A stretch of 64,000 nucleotides of DNA, from contig NZ_JACIEV010000001.1 in the NCBI RefSeq assembly GCF_014197105.1, positions 598,755 through 662,754 of the forward strand, written 5' to 3'. Origin of the DNA: Sphingomonas jinjuensis (GTDB taxonomy: Bacteria > Pseudomonadota > Alphaproteobacteria > Sphingomonadales > Sphingomonadaceae). The notes below the pieces were generated by a model that worked only from the letters and a program-made list of their open reading frames with translations, did not search any database and was not told the DNA's origin. The first letter of the stretch is position 1. Every line of letters starts with the position of its first letter. This document shows positions 8,286 through 17,091 of the stretch, one piece after another. Made by a program: the position numbers and the translations under genes.

Positions 8286-9562
8286 CAGCTCCGGGTCAAC
8301 GCCACCCTGCAATAGACCCACAGCACCACCAGCGCCGCGCCCGCGGTCAGATAGGGCAGCGAATGCTGTCCCTGGTACAGCGCGACGCCGATCGACGGGC
8401 CCAGCACGAAGCTAGCGCCGTTGACGCTCGTCACCTTGCCCGCGACCGAGCCCTGCGCCGCCGGGCCGACCGCCAGGCTCGATCCCGCGGTGAAGCCCGG
8501 CCGGGTGAAGCCGAAGCCGAAGCTCGCGAGCGCATAGGCGGTGGCGATGCCGTAGAGCGACGTCGCGATCCCCGTCAGCGCCGTTCCGATCGCGGCGAGG
8601 ACCAGGCCGGTCAGCACCAGCTGCCGCGGCTTGAGGTTCAGCAGCGGGATGATGCCCCATTGCGTCAGCAGCGCGGCGCCGGCGCCCATCATCAGCACCA
8701 GCCCGGTGGGTTGCAGCGCATCGACCGGCGCGACGTCGAGCCGGTCGATCACGAGGAAGCCGATCGCCTGGCTCGTCATCGTCTGGGCATGCCCCATGAC
8801 GAGGCCGGCAATCATCCAGGCGCGGACGCGCGGATCGAAATAGCCGATGCGCTCGACGTGCGGCTGGGTCGCGGCGGCGACGCTGGCGCCGGTCGGGGCA
8901 CCGCCGATTGACGGATAGGCCTGGCTCGCGCCATGTTCCGCCGTCGCGCTCGGCCGGTCGTCGGGCAGCATCGTGCGCACCGTCACATAGACGCCGACAC
9001 CGAACAGCGCGAAGACGAAGGCGGGGCCGGCCAGTCCGATCTCCACGCCCCCGATCCGCCCCAGCAGGAGATAGGGCGCGATCGCCGGCCCCAGGATCGT
9101 GCCGAGCCCGAAGGCGCTGGCGAGCAGCGTCAGCGCGCGCGTCCGCTCCTCGCGCGTCGTCTCGCCGGCGACCAGCGCCTGCACCGCGGGCGGCGCGGCC
9201 GAGCCCAAGGTGCCGTAGATCATCCGCCCGGCGATGAACGCGACGAACGCCGCGGTGCCGCTGATCCAGCCGTTGATCCCCGCCGCCAGGAAGATGCCGC
9301 ACAGCGTCAGCGATATCGCGAAACCGCCCATGCCGAGCAGGATCATCGCCCGCCGCCCGCGCCGGTCGGATCGGTTGGCCCAGATCGGCGCGGCGATGAC
9401 CCACAGCAACGCCGACACCGAAAAGGCCGCCGCAACCGCGCGGTCGTCGACGTGAAGCGACCGGCCCAGCGCCGGCAACACCGATTGCAGCGCGGTATTG
9501 CCCGCCGCGATCGTCAGCATGACCAGGAACATCAGCGCAAAGCGGCGATCCATCCCGCTCAT
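8285..9562 (-). CDS. MFS transporter, TetA/DHA1-like
   Basis: A 425-residue integral membrane protein with about 12 hydrophobic segments. It carries the major facilitator motif A-like loop (ANRSDRRGRRAMIL, about residues 62-75) and a long central cytoplasmic loop rich in A, G and P. A fold of this kind usually exports drugs or metabolites by proton antiport. I choose the ATG at 9562 because it overlaps the stop of the upstream ABM gene in an ATGA, implying translational coupling. Substrate is unknown. The shared operon with an ABM-domain protein hints at handling of a quinone or small antibiotic-like compound, but this is inference only. Confidence 0.88.
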   Translation of the reverse strand: MSGMDRRFALMFLVMLTIAAGNTALQSVLPALGRSLHVDDRAVAAAFSVSALLWVIAAPIWANRSDRRGRRAMILLGMGGFAISLTLCGIFLAAGINGWISGTAAFVAFIAGRMIYGTLGSAAPPAVQALVAGETTREERTRALTLLASAFGLGTILGPAIAPYLLLGRIGGVEIGLAGPAFVFALFGVGVYVTVRTMLPDDRPSATAEHGASQAYPSIGGAPTGASVAAATQPHVERIGYFDPRVRAWMIAGLVMGHAQTMTSQAIGFLVIDRLDVAPVDALQPTGLVLMMGAGAALLTQWGIIPLLNLKPRQLVLTGLVLAAIGTALTGIATSLYGIATAYALASFGFGFTRPGFTAGSSLAVGPAAQGSVAGKVTSVNGASFVLGPSIGVALYQGQHSLPYLTAGAALVVLWVYCRVALTRS

Positions 9563-9882
9563 CCGCGCGTCCAGCGATAATCGCGGGCGACGTGCGCGAC
9601 AACGACCTGATATTCGGCATACCAGCGCGCGCGTCCCGCCTCGCGCGTCGCGGCATGGTCGGGCTGGTCGCGCCAGGCGACCGCGTCCGCCTCGCTCGCC
9701 CAATAGCTGACCGTGATGCCCAGGCCATCGGTGCCGCGCGCGCTCTGGATCCCGCGATAGCCGGGCTGCTGCGCCGCCAGCGTCTCCATCCGGGACGCCG
9801 CCTCGGCATAGCCGGCGGGATCGGTTCCCGTCAGCCGCGACGTGAAGATCACTGCGGTTTCGTCGTTTCGGTCGCCGTCCAT
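9559..9882 (-). CDS. Antibiotic biosynthesis monooxygenase (ABM) domain protein
   Basis: A 107-residue single-domain protein with an ABM ferredoxin-like fold. It starts with a strand AVIFTSRL, then helix AAQQPGYRGIQSARG, then the ITVSYWASEADAVAWR block that is highly conserved in the family, and ends with a Y..VVAHV strand. Members of this fold include small cofactor-independent monooxygenases, but many are of unknown activity. Its stop codon overlaps the start of the MFS transporter, so the two are almost certainly co-expressed. Confidence 0.88.
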   Translation of the reverse strand: MDGDRNDETAVIFTSRLTGTDPAGYAEAASRMETLAAQQPGYRGIQSARGTDGLGITVSYWASEADAVAWRDQPDHAATREAGRARWYAEYQVVVAHVARDYRWTRG

Positions 9883-10044
9883 CCCTCTTCGTTAAGCGGT
9901 TGGCCTACGTTGACAAGCGACGGATGGAGGGGCGCTGCGGCAACCTTCGCGACTTGAAACGCGTTCGGGAAACGTGCGAACGGAACCAACAGTTGATTAT
10001 AAGGTCCCGCGCGCGAGTGTGGGGAGCACGATCGAAGGATGCCG

Positions 10045-10659
10045 ATGACCGACTCCACCGTTGCCGCCCGGCGCGCTCGCACCCGTCCCGCCGGCGTGCC
10101 CGGCCCGCTCGCGATGTTTTTCCAGGGCTTTCTGAAGCATCCGGTGATGGTCGGCTCGATCATCCCGTCGTCGGACAAGCTGATCCGCAAGATGCTTGGC
10201 CCGGTCGACTGGAGCGCGTGCAAGGTCTTCGTCGAATATGGCCCCGGCGTCGGCACTTTCTGCCGCCCAATCCTGGAGCGGATGGCTCCCGACGCGACGC
10301 TGATCGCGATCGACACCAACCCGGACTTCATCAATTACCTCAATCACGTCATCACCGATTCGCGCTTCGTCGCGGTCAACGGCTCGGCCGCCGACGTCGA
10401 ACAGATCGTCCGCGACCATGGCTTCGAACAGGCCGATTACGTGCTGTCGGGCCTCCCCTTCTCGACACTGCCGCCGGGCGTCGGCGACGCGATCGGCGCC
10501 GCCACCCACCGCGTGATCCGCGAAGGCGGCGCGTTCCTGGTCTATCAGTTCAGCCCCAAGGTCCGCGACTTCCTGACGCCGCACTTCAAGGACATCGACC
10601 ACGACATGGAGTGGTGGAACGTGCCGCCGGCGCAGCTGTATTGGGCGTGGAAGGGCTGA
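10045..10659 (+). CDS. PmtA-like class I SAM methyltransferase
   Basis: A 204-residue protein with an N-terminal amphipathic region (FFQGFLKHPVMVGSIIPSS), the SAM-binding motif I VFVEYGPGVGTF, an acidic motif II end IAIDTN, and the motif IV-like VLSGLPFSTLP. This arrangement is that of the rRNA-adenine-dimethylase-like group that includes phosphatidylethanolamine N-methyltransferase PmtA, so phospholipid methylation is the best guess. Other substrates are possible. Two in-frame ATGs lie at 10039 and 10045. I use 10045 because GAAGG sits six bases before it. Confidence 0.82.
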   Translation: MTDSTVAARRARTRPAGVPGPLAMFFQGFLKHPVMVGSIIPSSDKLIRKMLGPVDWSACKVFVEYGPGVGTFCRPILERMAPDATLIAIDTNPDFINYLNHVITDSRFVAVNGSAADVEQIVRDHGFEQADYVLSGLPFSTLPPGVGDAIGAATHRVIREGGAFLVYQFSPKVRDFLTPHFKDIDHDMEWWNVPPAQLYWAWKG

Positions 10660-10675
10660 TCTAATCATCTAGTCT

Positions 10676-10751
10676 GTCATGCTGAACTCGGTTCAGCATC
10701 TCTTGGCGTCGGAACCTGCGGCCGGAGATCCTGAAACAAGTTCAGGATGAC
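10676..10751. repeat. Palindromic intergenic repeat (GTCATGCTGAAC family)
   Basis: The left unit 10676-10701 is a hairpin (GCTGAAC/GTTCAGC), and the right unit 10726-10751 (CCTGAA/TTCAGG) faces it and ends in GATGAC. The ends are near inverted copies. It lies between two convergent genes and is a third distinct repeat family in this window. Confidence 0.7.
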
Positions 10752-10780
10752 GAAGACGGGTAATGCCGGGGTCGGGCGCC

Positions 10781-13294
10781 TCACAGATCCGGCAACACCT
10801 GGTCCTTCACCCCCCAGCCGACCAGCGCCCGCGACGTCGCCCGCGCCAGCAGTTCGTCGCGATCGGTCACCCGCCATCGCGCCGCCGTCTCGATCTCGCG
10901 CAGCTCGCTCCACGACACCGGCACCGCGACCGGTGCCCCCGCACGGGCGCGCGCCGAATAGGGCATGATCGCGGTCGCGCCGCGCTGGTTGCGCAGGTAA
11001 TCGATGAAGATCTTTCCCTTGCGCTTCGCCTTGGTCATCACCGCGACGTAGCGGTCGGGCTCCGCCGCCGCGACCGCGCGGGCGAAACGGTCGGCGAAGT
11101 CCTTGACCACGGGCCATTCGGCATCCGGCGTCAGCGGCACGACGACGTGGACGCCCTTGCCCCCGGACAGCATCGGAAAGCTCGTCAGCCCGATCTCCGC
11201 GAGCTGGCCGCTGATATGCTCCGCCGCCTTCTTCGTGTCGGCGAAATCGAGTCCCTCGTCGGGGTCGAGGTCGAACACCAGCCGGTCCGGCTTCTCCAGC
11301 GCGTCGATGCGGCTGCCCCAGCCGTGGAATTCGATCGTCCCCATCTGCACGCACGCGACCAGCCCGTCGGCATCGTCGACCCACAGGTACGGCTCGACCG
11401 ATCCATCCTTTTCGGTGACGTCGACATGGTGGACATGGTCGCCGAAGCTGCCCGCATCATGCTTCTGGAAGAAGCAGCGCTTGGCGCGCCCCTGCGGACA
11501 CCGCACCAGGCTGATCGGCCGCCGCGCCGTCCAGGGCAGCATCACCGGGGCCATCGCGGCGTAGTAGTCGGCAAGATCGCCCTTGGTCACCTGGCTGTCG
11601 GGGAACAGCAGCCGCTCGCGGCTCGACACCTTGATCGACACCGGCGGGGCCTCCGCGATCGGCTCGGGCGTCTCGACCACCACCTCGGCCGCGGGTTTGT
11701 CGCCACGCAGGCCCAGGAAGCTCGAATGGCGAAGCACGCCATCGGGCGTCACCTCGGCAAAGGCGATCTCGGCGACCAGCTTGGGGGTGACCCAATGGGC
11801 CCCGCGGACGGCGGCGCGCGGCGCATCGACCGTCGGCGTCTTGCGTTCGATCCGGTCGAGCTTGGCGCGCAACTCGGTCATCAGCGCCTGGTCGAAGCCG
11901 GTGCCGACCTTGCCCGCATAGCGCAGCGTGCCGCCGTCATGGACGCCGAGCAACAGCGACTTGAACCCGCGTTTCTTGTCGGACGCGGTCCAGCCGACGA
12001 TGACGAACTCCTGCCGCCGCGTGCATTTGATCTTTAGCCAGCCGCGGCTCCGCCCCGATCGATAGGGCGCATCGCCGCGCTTCGAGACGACACCCTCCAG
12101 CCCTTCGCGGCACATCGCCGCGAACAGCTCCTCGCCCGATCCCAGCACATGCTCGGCAAACTGAAGCCGCCCATCGTCGCCGATGATCGCCCGCAGTCGT
12201 TCCTTGCGCTCGACGAGCGGCAGGCCGGCTAGGTCTTCGCCATCCTGTTCGAGCAGGTCGAAGGCGAAGCAGCTCATGTCACCGGCGCCGGCGATCGCGT
12301 CCTTCAGCGTCGAGAAATCGGGTCGCCCGTCCTTGAACGCGACGATCTCGCCGTCGATCAGTGCCGATCGCACCGGCAGCGCCGCCGCCGCCTCGGCGAT
12401 CCGCGCGAATTTGTCGGTCCAGTCGAGCCCGCTTCGGGTGAAGACCTTCGCCGTGCCGCCCGCCACCGCGATCAGCGTGCGATAGCCGTCGTATTTGATC
12501 TCGTGGAGCCAGCCGGACCCCGTGGGGACGGCATCGACGAGGGTACACAGCTGCGGTTCGCGAAAGGGGGGTAGCTTCAATCCCCCCCCGGAGGGGGAGG
12601 GGGACCGCCGCGCGGAGCGCGGTGGTGGAGGGGTACTCGCCGCAACCGACCCACCGGCGGCGCCTACCCCTCCACCGGCTGCGCCGGTCCCCCTACCCCT
12701 CCGGGGGAGGATTTTTTTGACCTTCTTCCCCTCCGCGATCTCGGCCATCGTCCGCCCGGTGGCGACGCTGGTCAGCGCCTCCTCGGTCAGCGTGTCGGTG
12801 CCGCCGGCATGGACGTCGTCGATCTTGCGCAGCAGCCAGTTCTCGCGCTTTTCCTTGCCGCGCGGCTTCAACCGGATCAGCAGCCACTCCCCCTTCATCC
12901 GTGTCCCATCGAGCACGAAGTGGAGGTGGCCCTTGTCCAGATCGTGCGCGCTCTTGCCCGCGATCGGCGCCCAGGTACCGCGATCCCACAGCATCACCGT
13001 GCCGCCGCCATATTCGCCCGTGGGGATCGTCCCTTCGAACGTCGCATAGGACAGCGGGTGATCCTCGGTGCGCACCGCCAGCCGCTTCTCGTCGGGGTCC
13101 AGACTTGGGCCGCGGGTGACGGCCCAGCTCTTGAGCACGCCGTCGATCTCGAGCCGGAAGTCCCAATGCAGCCGGGTCGCGTCATGCTTCTGGACGATGA
13201 AGCCGTTACCATGACCGGGTTCGAGCGTACCGGCCGGCTCCGCGGTCCGCGTGAAGTCGCGCTTGGCGTTGTACGGGGCGAGGGGATCAGGCAC
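10781..13294 (-). CDS. ligD: ATP-dependent DNA ligase LigD (NHEJ)
   Basis: An 837-residue three-domain LigD. The N-terminal phosphoesterase domain (about 20-175) has HWDFRLEIDGVLKSW and GTIPTGEYGGG. The central ligase domain (about 245-540) has nucleotidyl lysine K267 in KYDGYR. The C-terminal primase-polymerase domain (about 560-837) has metal-binding aspartates D675 and D677 in FDLDPDEG. It seals double-strand breaks with Ku. The start is a GTG at 13294 overlapping the ku stop by 8 bases. The linker between phosphoesterase and ligase (residues about 193-239) is encoded by an inserted palindromic repeat. Confidence 0.95.
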   Translation of the reverse strand: MPDPLAPYNAKRDFTRTAEPAGTLEPGHGNGFIVQKHDATRLHWDFRLEIDGVLKSWAVTRGPSLDPDEKRLAVRTEDHPLSYATFEGTIPTGEYGGGTVMLWDRGTWAPIAGKSAHDLDKGHLHFVLDGTRMKGEWLLIRLKPRGKEKRENWLLRKIDDVHAGGTDTLTEEALTSVATGRTMAEIAEGKKVKKILPRRGRGTGAAGGGVGAAGGSVAASTPPPPRSARRSPSPSGGGLKLPPFREPQLCTLVDAVPTGSGWLHEIKYDGYRTLIAVAGGTAKVFTRSGLDWTDKFARIAEAAAALPVRSALIDGEIVAFKDGRPDFSTLKDAIAGAGDMSCFAFDLLEQDGEDLAGLPLVERKERLRAIIGDDGRLQFAEHVLGSGEELFAAMCREGLEGVVSKRGDAPYRSGRSRGWLKIKCTRRQEFVIVGWTASDKKRGFKSLLLGVHDGGTLRYAGKVGTGFDQALMTELRAKLDRIERKTPTVDAPRAAVRGAHWVTPKLVAEIAFAEVTPDGVLRHSSFLGLRGDKPAAEVVVETPEPIAEAPPVSIKVSSRERLLFPDSQVTKGDLADYYAAMAPVMLPWTARRPISLVRCPQGRAKRCFFQKHDAGSFGDHVHHVDVTEKDGSVEPYLWVDDADGLVACVQMGTIEFHGWGSRIDALEKPDRLVFDLDPDEGLDFADTKKAAEHISGQLAEIGLTSFPMLSGGKGVHVVVPLTPDAEWPVVKDFADRFARAVAAAEPDRYVAVMTKAKRKGKIFIDYLRNQRGATAIMPYSARARAGAPVAVPVSWSELREIETAARWRVTDRDELLARATSRALVGWGVKDQVLPDL
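12581..12711. repeat. Palindromic element inserted within ligD coding sequence
   Basis: A 131-base block has arms of about 26 bases (12581-12606 and 12686-12711) that are near-perfect inverted copies, with inner GGTGGAGGGG/CCCCTCCACC arms. It belongs to the same family as the intergenic element at 4659-4797. It is translated in frame as a G/P/A/S-rich stretch in an interdomain linker, where an insertion would be tolerated. Confidence 0.75.
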
Positions 13295-14180
13295 GCTTAC
13301 GTGTCGCCGGTTTGGCGGCAGTCTTGGCTGCGGGCTTCTTCGCCGCTGGCGTCTTCTTGGCAGGCGCCTTCGTCGCGGCGGCCTTTCCGCCCTTTTCCAT
13401 CGACTTCTTCAACGCCGCCATCAGGTCGACGACGTTCGATCCGTTGCGCTGGCCGCCGCCATCGTCCTTGTCTTCGATGATCTTGCGGCCCTTCGCCTTG
13501 CGCTTCCGCTCGATCAGGTCCTTCAGGGCGTCGACGTAGCGGTCGTGGAACTCCTTGGGATCGAAGGTGCCCGATTTCTTTTCGATCAGCGCCTCGGCCA
13601 GGTCGAGCAGCTCGGGATCGGGCGCATCGTCGGGAATCTCGCGGAAATAGGTCTGCGCCCGGTTGACCTCGTCGGCATAGCGTAGCGTTTCCAGCACCAT
13701 GCCCCGTCCGCACGCCTTCAGGCTGACGACATACTCACGGCCGCGCATCGCCAGCTGGCCAAGCCCGACCTTCTTCGTCCGCTTCAACGCCTCGCGCAGG
13801 ACGATGAACGCCTCTTCGGCCAGGTCGTCGGCAGGGACGACGAAATAGGGCTTTTCGAAATACATCACGTCGATGTCGCGCGCGTCGACGAACTGGGTCA
13901 GCTCCAGCGTCTTCTTCGACTCGAGCTTGACCGCATCGATCTCATCCTGCTCGAGCAGGACGAATTCGCCCTTCTCGACCTCGTACCCCTTCATGATCTC
14001 GTCGCGGTCGACCGGCCCGACGCCGGTCACGACCTTCTCGTAATGGATCGGCTTGCCGCTCGGCTCGTGGATCTGCTTAAACGAGATCGACGCGCCCGAT
14101 CGGGTCGCGGGATAGATCTCGACGGGGATCGACACCAGCGCCAGCCGGATCTGTCCCTGCCAATAGGCACGTGCCGCCAT
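13287..14180 (-). CDS. ku: Ku protein (NHEJ)
   Basis: A 297-residue bacterial Ku. It has the conserved opening YWQGQIRLALVSIPVEIY, the Ku core with FKQIHEPSG and the bridge region LVLLEQDEIDAV-like segment (here FVLLEQDEIDAV), and a basic, Lys/Ala-rich C-terminal tail (about 255-297) typical for DNA binding and LigD recruitment. As a homodimer it rings DNA ends and recruits LigD. The gene precedes ligD and overlaps it by 8 bases, so the two form an end-joining operon. Confidence 0.95.
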   Translation of the reverse strand: MAARAYWQGQIRLALVSIPVEIYPATRSGASISFKQIHEPSGKPIHYEKVVTGVGPVDRDEIMKGYEVEKGEFVLLEQDEIDAVKLESKKTLELTQFVDARDIDVMYFEKPYFVVPADDLAEEAFIVLREALKRTKKVGLGQLAMRGREYVVSLKACGRGMVLETLRYADEVNRAQTYFREIPDDAPDPELLDLAEALIEKKSGTFDPKEFHDRYVDALKDLIERKRKAKGRKIIEDKDDGGGQRNGSNVVDLMAALKKSMEKGGKAAATKAPAKKTPAAKKPAAKTAAKPATRKRA

Positions 14181-14208
14181 TGTCTCAGCCCCTCGTTACG
14201 AGGGCGAT

Positions 14209-14397
14209 TCAATCCTTGGGCGCAGGAGTCGTTCCCCGGCGGGGACGCGGCGGTGCGGCGGGAATCTGACCTAACCGTGTAAGAAGTAACGGAATATCAC
14301 CCGTGATGTAGGTGTCCGTCGGCGTTTCGACCCCATGGCGCAGCGTCTCTCCGACCAGCGCGATGCGCCGACGTTGCTCCTGCTTGCCACCCGTCAT
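14209..14397 (-). CDS. Small hypothetical protein (doubtful)
   Basis: An open frame of 62 codons just upstream of ku on the same strand. The product is basic and Pro/Arg-rich at its C-terminus, with no recognisable domain. No convincing ribosome-binding site precedes the ATG. It could be a real small gene or part of the ku leader. Confidence 0.25.
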   Translation of the reverse strand: MTGGKQEQRRRIALVGETLRHGVETPTDTYITGDIPLLLTRLGQIPAAPPRPRRGTTPAPKD

Positions 14398-14503
14398 GAC
14401 GACCCGATACCTTCATACGCGAACTGAACTGCCCCTATTTGGGGTAAACCGGCGGGCGGATGCAACGTTCCTGCGTTTCACCCGCCGTTCGTGCTGAGGA
14501 GGC

Positions 14504-14583
14504 GCTGAGCGCACGCGAAGCGCCGTCTCGAAGCGCGGCTGGCTGGGCATGCCCTTCGAGACGAGGCTTCGGCTGCGCTCAGC
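14504..14583. repeat. Long imperfect inverted repeat (GCTGAGCGCA...TCTCGAAG)
   Basis: Two arms of 30 bases (14504-14533 and 14554-14583) are inverted copies with a few mismatches, separated by 20 bases. This is a fourth repeat family in the window. The stretch 14398-14754 otherwise shows no supported gene. It should contain the pdxH promoter. Confidence 0.65.
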
Positions 14584-14754
14584 CTATATCAGGGCGAACG
14601 GTTGGGGGAACCGGAGCAGGTACGCGAGCGCCCACCTGTCCTATAACAACCGATCATGGCATGGCGCGTTGTGTCGGGAAACGCCTTCCTCCACGCACAG
14701 GAATTCCAAACGCATGGCCTCAACATTCTCAACATTCGCGAGGCGACGGGCGTC

Positions 14755-15333
14755 ATGACCGACGATCCCTTCGCCCTGTTCGATGGCTGGTTCGCCGAAG
14801 CCAAGGCCAGCGAACCCAACGATCCCAACGCGATGGCGCTCGCCACCGCCGACTCGCGGGGGCGACCGTCGGTGCGGATGGTGCTCTTGAAAGGCTATGG
14901 GCCGCAGGGCTTCGTATTCTACACCAATCGCGAGGGGCGCAAGGCGGGCGAGCTGGCCACCAATCCCGAGGCCGCCTTGCTGTTCCACTGGAAGTCGCTG
15001 CGGCGCCAGGTCCGCATTGAGGGACCGGTCGAGATCGTGTCCGATGCCGAGTCGGACGCCTATTTCGCATCGCGCAGCCGCGATTCGCAGCTGGGCGCCT
15101 GGGCGTCCGATCAATCGCGCCCGCTCGATGCGCGTGAGACGTTCGCGGCGCGGTTCGAGGCGATGAAGGCACGATTCGAGGGCGGCGACGTGCCGCGCCC
15201 ACCCTTCTGGGGCGGCTATCGCGTCATCCCGAGACAGATCGAGTTTTGGCAGGACCGCGCGCATCGCCTACATGAGCGCCGACTGTTCACCCGATCGGGC
15301 GACGGTTGGAACGAAGGCTTGCTCTACCCATGA
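14755..15333 (+). CDS. pdxH: Pyridoxamine 5'-phosphate oxidase
   Basis: A 192-residue flavoprotein. FMN-binding RMVLLKG and FVFYTN, the SRDSQLGAWASDQS active-site region, the C-terminal RIEFWQ-type segment (here QIEFWQDRAHRLHERRLF) and a final LYP are all as in PdxH. It oxidises pyridoxamine- or pyridoxine-5'-phosphate to pyridoxal-5'-phosphate in the last step of vitamin B6 synthesis and salvage. I choose the ATG at 14755 (MTDDPFALFDGW) because the family starts there. An in-frame upstream ATG at 14656 would add a non-conserved tail. Its stop overlaps the next start (ATGA). Confidence 0.93.
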   Translation: MTDDPFALFDGWFAEAKASEPNDPNAMALATADSRGRPSVRMVLLKGYGPQGFVFYTNREGRKAGELATNPEAALLFHWKSLRRQVRIEGPVEIVSDAESDAYFASRSRDSQLGAWASDQSRPLDARETFAARFEAMKARFEGGDVPRPPFWGGYRVIPRQIEFWQDRAHRLHERRLFTRSGDGWNEGLLYP

Positions 15334-16283
15334 CCCAGGACGAACGCCGCAGGATCATTCCCCTCGCCATCCGCGCCGCATTGGCGAGCGTGGCGATGGC
15401 GTGCTTCCTGCTGGCCTTGAAGGGCTTTGCCGCGTGGCATACCGGCTCGGTGGCGATGCTGGGCTCGCTCGCCGATACCGGGCTCGACCTGCTCGCCAGC
15501 CTCGTGACGCTCTACGGCGTCCGCGTCGCCGCGACGCCGGCCGACCAGGACCATCGTTTCGGCCATGGCAAGGCGGAGGCGCTGGCGGCGCTGTTCCAGG
15601 TCGCGCTGATCACCGCGTCGGCGGCGGGCATCGCCTGGCGTGCGATCATGGCGCTGGGCAGCGAAACGAAAACGCAGGACGCCGATTTTGGCATCGTCGT
15701 GTCGGTGGTCGCGATCGCGGCGACCGTGGTGCTGCTCTGGTATCAGCGGCGGATCATCCGCGAGACGGGCTCGGTCGCGATCATGGCCGACAATGTGCAT
15801 TACCAGTCGGACGTGCTGCTCAACGGCTCGGTGATCCTGGCGCTGGTCCTCGACCAGTTCGTCGGCTGGCACGGCGCCGATCCGGTCATGGGCATCGCCA
15901 TCGCGCTGTGGCTCGCCTGGGGCGCCTTCCAGGCGTCGTCGAACGCGATCGACCAGTTGATGGACAAGGAATGGTCCGACGACCAGCGTGCCGCCTTCCT
16001 CGACGTCGCGGCACGCCAGGACGGGATTCGCGGCATCCACGACTTCCGCACCCGCCGCTCGGGCAGCCACGATTTCGCGCAATTCCATATGGAGGTCGAC
16101 CGGAACCTGACGGTCAGCGCCGCGCACGAGATCGTCGAGCGCGTCGAAAAGAGCCTTCGCCAGACCTTTCCCAAGGTCGAGGTGCTGATCCACCTCGATC
16201 CCGAAGGCCATGTCGACACCGACAATCCCTTGGTCGAGGCCGACGTCACGCCGCACTGGTTCGGCAAGCGAGTAGGTCACTGA
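15330..16283 (+). CDS. Cation diffusion facilitator metal exporter
   Basis: A 317-residue CDF protein with six hydrophobic segments and a cytoplasmic C-terminal domain. The metal site residues are visible as D-x-x-x-D in DTGLDLLAS (TM2) and H-x-x-x-D in HYQSD (TM5). The CDF signature HRFGHGKAEALAAL follows TM2. It is close to the FieF/YiiP type, which exports Zn2+, Fe2+ or Cd2+ by proton antiport. The start overlaps the pdxH stop by four bases, and its stop overlaps the phzF-like start by one base, so the three genes form an operon. Confidence 0.92.
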   Translation: MTQDERRRIIPLAIRAALASVAMACFLLALKGFAAWHTGSVAMLGSLADTGLDLLASLVTLYGVRVAATPADQDHRFGHGKAEALAALFQVALITASAAGIAWRAIMALGSETKTQDADFGIVVSVVAIAATVVLLWYQRRIIRETGSVAIMADNVHYQSDVLLNGSVILALVLDQFVGWHGADPVMGIAIALWLAWGAFQASSNAIDQLMDKEWSDDQRAAFLDVAARQDGIRGIHDFRTRRSGSHDFAQFHMEVDRNLTVSAAHEIVERVEKSLRQTFPKVEVLIHLDPEGHVDTDNPLVEADVTPHWFGKRVGH

Positions 16284-17080
16284 TGCGTATTCCCTTCGCC
16301 CAGATCGACGCCTTCGCCGACGCGCCCTTCGCGGGAAACCCGGCGGCGGTGATGCCGCTCGGCCAATGGCTCGACGACGACGTTCTCCAGCGGATCGCGA
16401 TGGAGAACAATCTCAGCGAGACGGCCTTTCTCGTGCCCTTCGCCGGGGACGAGGCCGACTTCGAGCTGCGCTGGTTCACGCCGGGGCGTGAAGTGCGGTT
16501 GTGCGGCCATGCGACGCTGGCGAGCGGCCATTTCGTGCTGTCGTCCGACGATGCCCGCGATTCGGTTCGATTCCTGACACGCCAGGCCGGCGTGCTGACG
16601 GTGACTCGTTCCGGCACCGGCTATGCGCTGGCACTGCCGGCGTGGAAGCCCGAGCCCAGGCCGCTCGACCAGGTGGTCGCGGCGCTGGGCGTCGACGGGG
16701 TGGTGGAGACGCTGTGGCGCGAGGGCGGCTATGGCGTCATCGTCCTCGACAGCGAGGAAGCGGTGCGCGCCGTCCAGCCCGACCTGCGCGCGCTTGCCGC
16801 GACGGGCGACCACCAGGCGATCGTGACGGCGCGGGGACGCAACACCGACGTCGTCAGCCGGATGTTCGCGCCGGGGGCGGGGGTCGACGAGGATCCCGTC
16901 ACCGGCTCCGCCCATGCGGTGATCGCGCCCTATTGGGCCGAGAAGCTCGGCCGCGATCAGTTCACCGCCTTCCAGGCCAGCCGGCGCGGCGGCCGGCTCG
17001 GCGTGAAGGTGGAGGGCGACCGCGTGATCCTGTCGGGCGGCTGCGTGACGGTGATCGAGGGGACGTTCCTGCTGCCCTGA
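16283..17080 (+). CDS. PhzF-family isomerase/epimerase
   Basis: A 265-residue two-lobed PhzF-family protein. It shows the N-terminal QIDAFADAPFAGNPAAV, the catalytic Glu within ENNLSETAF (about residues 42-50), the RWFTPGREVRLCGHATLAS block and the C-terminal DEDPVTGSAHAV. The family includes PhzF (phenazine pathway isomerase) and many uncharacterised isomerases. There are no other phenazine genes nearby, so phenazine synthesis is not implied. It is coupled to the CDF gene upstream through TGATG. Confidence 0.9.
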   Translation: MRIPFAQIDAFADAPFAGNPAAVMPLGQWLDDDVLQRIAMENNLSETAFLVPFAGDEADFELRWFTPGREVRLCGHATLASGHFVLSSDDARDSVRFLTRQAGVLTVTRSGTGYALALPAWKPEPRPLDQVVAALGVDGVVETLWREGGYGVIVLDSEEAVRAVQPDLRALAATGDHQAIVTARGRNTDVVSRMFAPGAGVDEDPVTGSAHAVIAPYWAEKLGRDQFTAFQASRRGGRLGVKVEGDRVILSGGCVTVIEGTFLLP

Positions 17081-17091
17081 ACCGTGCGTCG

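Noticed and set aside
16283..17080. Phenazine biosynthesis
   Set aside because: Only a PhzF-family protein is present, and no other phenazine genes are near. The family is broad.
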